Shown here in pieces: positions 58,901 through 64,000 of a stretch of 64,000 nt of DNA. The DNA comes from Lactifluus volemus. Lineage: Eukaryota; Basidiomycota; Agaricomycetes; Russulales; Russulaceae. Made by a program: the position numbers and the translations under genes. Location of the stretch: contig WTXI01000017.1 in assembly GCA_022376515.1 (NCBI GenBank), forward strand, positions 1-64,000, given 5' to 3'. Under the pieces are notes generated by a model that was not told the origin of the DNA, did no database searches, and saw nothing but the letters and a program-made list of their open reading frames with translations. Numbering within the stretch: position 1 is the first letter of the stretch; every line of letters begins with the position of its first letter.

Positions 58901-60398
58901 CTGCCTACACGGATCATTATCCCCCGCTTTCCGCGTCGAGTCATTATTCATCCGACCTATGACATAACTTAGGCTCGTTTCACGTACCTCGAGTTCTTCA
59001 TTCATCTCGCTTTCTCTACCCTCTCACTCTCATCTCCCTTCCACACAATACACGAATTCCTTTTTCGCTCACTGCGTGTTTCCTCTTTTCGGACCGCATC
59101 GCATCCAACCGTATGACAGCGATCATTTTGTAAAGGGATCGGATTAGCCACATTTCTGCTCTTGGCATATTTGAAGGATTACGAGAGTATTTGGAGCATG
59201 CCCCCACAGGGCAGAGCGGACATTTACAAACAGTTTCATTCATTGCCCATAACAGGGCCGTACGGGACCGCATCTCTATCATGGGTGTATCAGCTGAATG
59301 CATTCCGTACACCCGTGTAAACGCACTTACTACATTACTACGGCCTCTTGCGGACCTGCAGGCACTCATTCATAGTCATTGAGGCTACAGAGCGGAAGCA
59401 GTTGCAGCGCGGGGAACACGTTCTGCGCTAAATCCGCCTCCGCCGAGCAAGTGATCGGGACCACGGGACATATCGATTATCGGATGAAGAGTCACCAATT
59501 ATCGCATTCTTGAGAGACAAGCGGTGCTCTCGGGAAACTTTTTACCACAGCTCCTGCACGCGGCCGGAACTGGAGAGGTGGCACATCTCCGCATCGCACA
59601 CCTGACCAACTACCCCATTCTTTGGGCTCATGGATGCATAATGTCCGAGCGGGCGCGCTTTCTGCGGCGCTATCTGCGTGGGCTTATTCGGTGCCACTTA
59701 GTCCCGTATCATCCGTCGCGCGCCCGATGGCGTGCAGGACCGTCGCTTCGGTTACGGCACCGTGTTCCTGACCCTACAATACAGTCCTTGTCCAGGTATC
59801 AGGACACCTGAGTCATTGGACATTCCCGTCACTCACGCCTGAGCCCGCGGAGGGATAGCAATACTTATTGTTTCACTATCTTGGCGTCGCACAGTCGACG
59901 TCCCCGTCATGGCTATTTTCGGTGAGACCGCGCTGCTCCCTCATATCGGACACATGAGAGCAATTATCAGAGTGCGATCCTCGGCGTTGCGCCGTTGTCG
60001 CGTTTACTGCGCGATCACCGAGAGCGGTTCAACCAACTCGCCATGGAAACACGGGCCCACCCGCAGCAATACCGCAAATACTACAATGTGATAAGACTCG
60101 GAGCTCTTTTGCGAATTATTTCCCCGATGTCGCCTGGTTGGTGGCTCACAACTTGAATTGGCTATGTTTGCCTGTACGGGTAGGGGAGGGCGATCACCCT
60201 CGTAGGCGTACTAGAACTAAACAGGTCAGTGAGACCCTACCATACCCGATGGCAGAACGCATACGTGAATTGATGGCAATGCGTTTACCGGATGTTGAGG
60301 CTGATTTGATCAGTAGCCATGCGTCACGGTGTGGGAGCTAAACGCCCCAGATAAGCTCCGGATGTGGTCACCGATCGATAATGGGTCACGTACTAATG

Positions 60399-60428
60399 GG
60401 TTTGTGTTTGTGTTTGTATTTGTGTTTG
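60399..60428. repeat. Simple repeat (GTTTGT-type)
   Basis: A run of GTTTGT hexamers with one GTATTT variant forms a 30-bp tract. Confidence 0.7.
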
Positions 60429-62167
60429 AAACACGGGCCACAACTAACGAATACTACTATAGTATTCCAAAACGGTCCTGCCGAGCCGTGAGACGGGGTT
60501 AACGGCTTTTGGCATCTATCACGACGGTCAGATCATGGAATCGTTGGATTGCACCGGCCATTAATGGAAAAAGGAGTATCCCTATTTGAATAGAGCTTGA
60601 TTGGACTGATTGCGGGGACTGCGCTGCCCTCGGGATTTGGGAATCATCCAATACGCAACCTTCAACCGTATATGCACAACTGGACTCCTGCAGTCCGTAA
60701 AACTCGCGAATAGAAGGAATCCCCAGACAGACAGCCCCAGAGGCGGTCGATCCCCCTCCAAGATCTGCGACTTATTTCAAGGAGATCGCATAGCGGCGCC
60801 CATCTGTAGCCGATCAACTTACCACGACTATTGGGGCAACAGTTTATGGGTTGCGGCGATTGATGGGTTTGGAGAAAAACTGCGCGACCGTTAGTGGCGT
60901 GTCAAACAAGGCAAGCAGAATCTTAAGGGGAGCGGAGGGGGGATGGGGACATCCCCACTCCGCACGTTAGCAAAACGAACATAAATTTCAAACTGCCACA
61001 TACGTTACACGTGTACATAGCCTTAGCCCGCAGGTTACAGTTCCCTAAAGGCAAGGATGCTTGTATAAATCGGAAATCGCATTGTGCACTAGTATCTCAA
61101 TCGTGTTTGAAACAGCAACGCTGCTGAGCAATTAAGAGCATAGCCAACGGTTATACCTTACCGCAGGTTCAACACGACCAAAAAAAAAACGCAGGTATAG
61201 CATTAAATCCAGCTAGCAAACAACACAAAGCATGCATGTATCGAGAACTGATTAGCCACATCACCTGGTGAATCAAACTATTAGGCGCACGGCATGCCCA
61301 GGTCCCGACAATATACTCTCCGCAGCCTTGAAGCCCCGCGTTTGCACATACTCAGGGGTACGTGTGCTCGACACCGGGTATGCATGTAATGCACAGCCAG
61401 GGGACATACCTGCGTACTGACTAGAGAGGAGAAATCGCGTGTCAAACTTGCTTTTTATGCTCGGATGGGAATATTCACGTGACTATGTCCAGGTCCGTGC
61501 GTGCGAAAGTTATCATCATTTCTCGACAAGTGGCACTGTTTTTCCTTTTAACCTGGTGTTTTTTGAGGGCCGTACAGTCTAATCCTCACCTGCGCGGCCT
61601 TTGAAGCCACTTTCAGGGAGAGCATGGTTCAAACCTTCTTATCAAGACCGCCCCGTTTGTATCGTTTCTTCCATGAAATATGTCCGGTGCGGTCCGTCAA
61701 GGAGGGACATAGTACGGGCCTAATTTTGTATTGCACACATGTTATACATGTTCTTTTTGTAGACCTCGAACATGATTTTTACCCTTTCGAACTTTTGGTC
61801 ACTGCTTGCACTCTGCGTACTCGGCTCTGCAAGCGAGCTTCGATAAATTTGATACCCGAAACTGGAGGACTGGGTCACCAAGCACATGATGACAGCTATC
61901 CCGGTCTCTCACTGTAATCACATGTTACAGTAGGATTCAACGTCAGCGTCGGGCGTTGAACGTATAGGAAACATCGAACACTTGGGCGCCAGGGGGGATT
62001 TGACTTCAAGAAGTCTTGAAACTGGAGTTTCGGAGATACACGGGCATTTGTGTCATGTTGGAAATATAAAATTTGTTCGACTTCAATGTAAAGGACGGTA
62101 CAGGGACGTGAGATAATAGATGTTCGAGAATTCATGAATAAGAATTAAAAATGCACCACTTTCCAGC

Positions 62168-63557
62168 TCAATGTTCGCTCACGAACACTGCAGCCATGCC
62201 CATGCCCGAACCGATGCACATGCTCGTGGCGAAAATTCGCTTATTTGTCTGCTTCGCAATGTTTAGACCTGTAGCGATCTGGCGGGCGCCGGCTGGAGAG
62301 ATAATCAACACTCTACACACCGCATCAAAGGAAAAAAAAACTCACTCATGCCGAGGGGATGTCCAATGGCGATAGCACCACCGTGAAGATTGACTTTTTC
62401 GTAGGGTAAGCCGAGCTTCTCAATACAGTATACAGCTTGGGACGCAAACGCCTCATTAATCTCGAAGAAGTCGACGTCCCCAGCTGTGAGGCCAGTCTGG
62501 CTGAGCACCTTGGGGATGGCAAACGCGGGGCCAATGCCCATGACGCGTGGGGGAACGCCAACAGTAGCGGCGGCAACGAACTTGCCAACGATTGGGAGGC
62601 CAAGACGATTCGCGACCGAACGCCGTGCAAGGAGGACGGCAGCTGCGCCATCAGAAACCTGTGACGCATTCCCAGCGTGGGTCGACCCATCTTTCTTAAA
62701 CGCCGGCTTGAGCTTTGAGAGACTCTCTGCAGTAACGCCGTCGCGTATCCCGTCGTCGGCCGCGACTGTAATCTCTTTTTCTTGCTCTGTCTTGGGATCC
62801 ACCCAGCGGACCTTGAGTGGTACAATCTCATCACGAAAACGGCCAGCTTTAGCCGCAGCTGCAGCCTTTTTAAACGAGTTTGCGGCAAAAATGTCTTGCT
62901 GTGCACGAGTGATGCCATAGTCTGCTGCCACATTCTCGGAAGTGATGCCCATGGGAAGAAGACAGTCCTCCGCGTCCTGGTTGGAAAGAACAGCGTCAGA
63001 CCAACCATCGGGTTGGGCGGTTGGGCCATAACCAAAGGTCATAGACTCGACACCAGCACCTATGCGAGATACGTTAAGAAGTAAACAGGGTAATACACGC
63101 CGATACGCACCAATACCGACATCAATCTGTCCAGATATAATCTGAGCCGCAATCTGATTGACGGCAGTCAGACCGGACGAGCATTGACGATTGACAGTCG
63201 CGATGGAGGTAGAAACCGGGATACCAGCATGGAGAGCGGCCATGCGAGCGGCGCTCGCACCACCGGCAGGAGGGAGAACGTTTCCAACATTGATGTCCTC
63301 GATGAGTGCGGGGTCAAGGTTGACCTTTGTATAGACTGCACGAAGGACACCTGAAAGAATCTCTTCTGGACGTGTGTCTTTGAATCCACCGCGTTTGCTC
63401 TATCAGGTAGAAAACATTAAAAAGAGAGGGGCGAGATAAATCGTTTGTTACGTACCTTGGTCATGGCCGAGCGAACGGCTGAGACAATGACTACATCATT
63501 GTCATTCTTTGCAGAAATTGCTGCCTTTCCAGACGCCGCACATTGGGTTCTTTGCAT
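62168..63557 (-). CDS. 3-ketoacyl-CoA thiolase (acetyl-CoA C-acyltransferase), peroxisomal type
   Basis: Four exons. The N-terminus reads DNDVVIVSAVRSAMTKSKRG, then GFKDTRPEEILSGVLRAVYT. The nucleophilic cysteine is in TVNRQCSSGLTAVNQIAAQI. Further thiolase motifs are GAGVESMTFG, AGNASQVSDGAAAVLLA, DVDFFEINEAFASQAVY, NLHGGAIAIGHPLG with the catalytic histidine, and CIGSGMGMAAVF at the end with the second active cysteine. The enzyme performs the last step of beta-oxidation, cleaving 3-ketoacyl-CoA with CoA. The family is usually imported into peroxisomes by an N-terminal PTS2, but I do not see a clear R-L-x5-H-L there, and no C-terminal SKL. The last intron acceptor (near 62303-62306) is inferred from phase. 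Confidence 0.93.
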
Positions 63558-63730
63558 TACTGTACTTGTACTTGGTTGAGTGTAGAACGGGGGTTGGAAG
63601 AAAGACTGCTTTTTCAAGCTGAGGAATCGTTAAAAGTTCAACTTACATGTGATAACCGACCTGCGGTGACCCGGCTGACCCGGATGCATACAGTATGTAA
63701 TAATAAATAAAATAAAAGGTCAAAAGAATG

Positions 63731-63812
63731 GGCTCAACCGGGAATTGAACCCGGGACCTCCTCCAATTCCGGGGAACCCGAAGAAGGAATCATACTACTA
63801 GACCATTGAGCC
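63731..63812 (-). tRNA. tRNA-Pro(CGG) with an 11-nt intron
   Basis: The minus strand folds as a full cloverleaf. The acceptor stem is GGCTCAA/TTGAGCC, the D arm is GTC/GAT, the anticodon stem CCTTC/GGAGG and the T arm CCGGG-TTCAATT-CCCGG. The anticodon CGG is followed by G37, then an 11-nt insertion (63766-63776), at the canonical intron site between positions 37 and 38. Total length is 82 nt. A and B promoter boxes are intact. Confidence 0.93.
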
Positions 63813-64000
63813 GTAGTTTTATGAAAATTGCAACTATTGAACTTGATAATGCGCACCACGCACACAAGCGTACTGTAACTGCCAGTGACCGAGGCGCCAA
63901 CGTCGGCAAAGTGAGTGGCTGATTCATGGGACCCGCACAATATTTTCTTCAAACAATCACAGGGACGATTCGCATCGGGTGCGCCCCTCCATCTCTTAAC

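Larger units (their letters stand above)
58196..62167. other. Intergenic, about 4 kb, no gene recognised
   Basis: Short frames occur on both strands (for example 59524-59811 and 61624-61917) but none resembles a protein or joins to partners. Small simple repeats are at 58861-58900 and 60399-60428. The rest shows no RNA gene, transposon end or long repeat that I can identify. Confidence 0.4.

Noticed and set aside
58600..62100. Short frames such as 59524-59811 and 61624-61917 as genes
   Set aside because: No recognisable domains, no splice-linked partners and no typical start context.

Overview
The window is nuclear DNA from a filamentous basidiomycete, most likely an Agaricomycete. Its genes are cut by many short GT-AG introns (roughly 37-140 nt, most 43-75 nt). 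The gene families also fit: basidiomycete BTB proteins, a GATA factor with a long zinc loop, a Crinkler-type protein, a CBM19-like secreted protein, conidiation-specific protein 6, and chromodomain Ty3/gypsy elements. Exon boundaries below were built by hand from splice sites and reading phase. Where the summed exon length divides by three and all phases agree, I say so.

Positions 1 to about 12,000 are a transposon graveyard whose order of events can be read from target-site duplications. A decayed chromodomain gypsy element ends in an LTR at 6458. That LTR was hit by a minus-strand solo LTR of a second family (6989-10433, 5-bp duplication CTCTG). The solo LTR was in turn hit by a poly(A)-tailed LINE-like ORF1 element (7422-9038, 14-bp duplication) and by a plus-strand solo LTR of its own family (9059-9993, duplication CCAAA). 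Next comes a 1,530-bp element with terminal inverted repeats and a 6-bp duplication (10468-11997). A 75-bp tandem repeat fills 2105-3265.

From 12,577 to 19,707 lie a complete Crinkler-NTPase-nuclease-like gene (minus), a wrecked copy of the ribosome-biogenesis gene SURF6/RRP14 (plus), and a GATA transcription factor (plus). About 5.4 kb without recognisable genes follows, containing a 458-bp fold-back repeat. Positions 25,153-27,822 hold a con-6 gene and one or two small membrane-protein genes, with a short poly(A)-tailed insertion between them.

Positions 27,834-34,693 hold three genes of a family I do not recognise: a 1,380-residue protein on minus and two smaller ones on plus. The minus gene and the first plus gene are head to head, with start codons 93 bp apart. 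The long protein and the second plus protein share a helical module followed by a small beta-alpha domain resembling a ubiquitin fold. This is the best candidate for something undescribed.

From 37,642 to the end the content is mostly housekeeping: dihydroorotate dehydrogenase, a BTB protein, a CBM19-like secreted protein, a Dcr2-like phosphatase, karyopherin Kap123/importin-4, an MBD4-like DNA glycosylase, an Axl2-like polarity protein (apparently broken by single-base losses), dynein light chain, a Zn2Cys6 transcription factor, a peroxisomal-type 3-ketoacyl-CoA thiolase, and an intron-containing tRNA-Pro(CGG).
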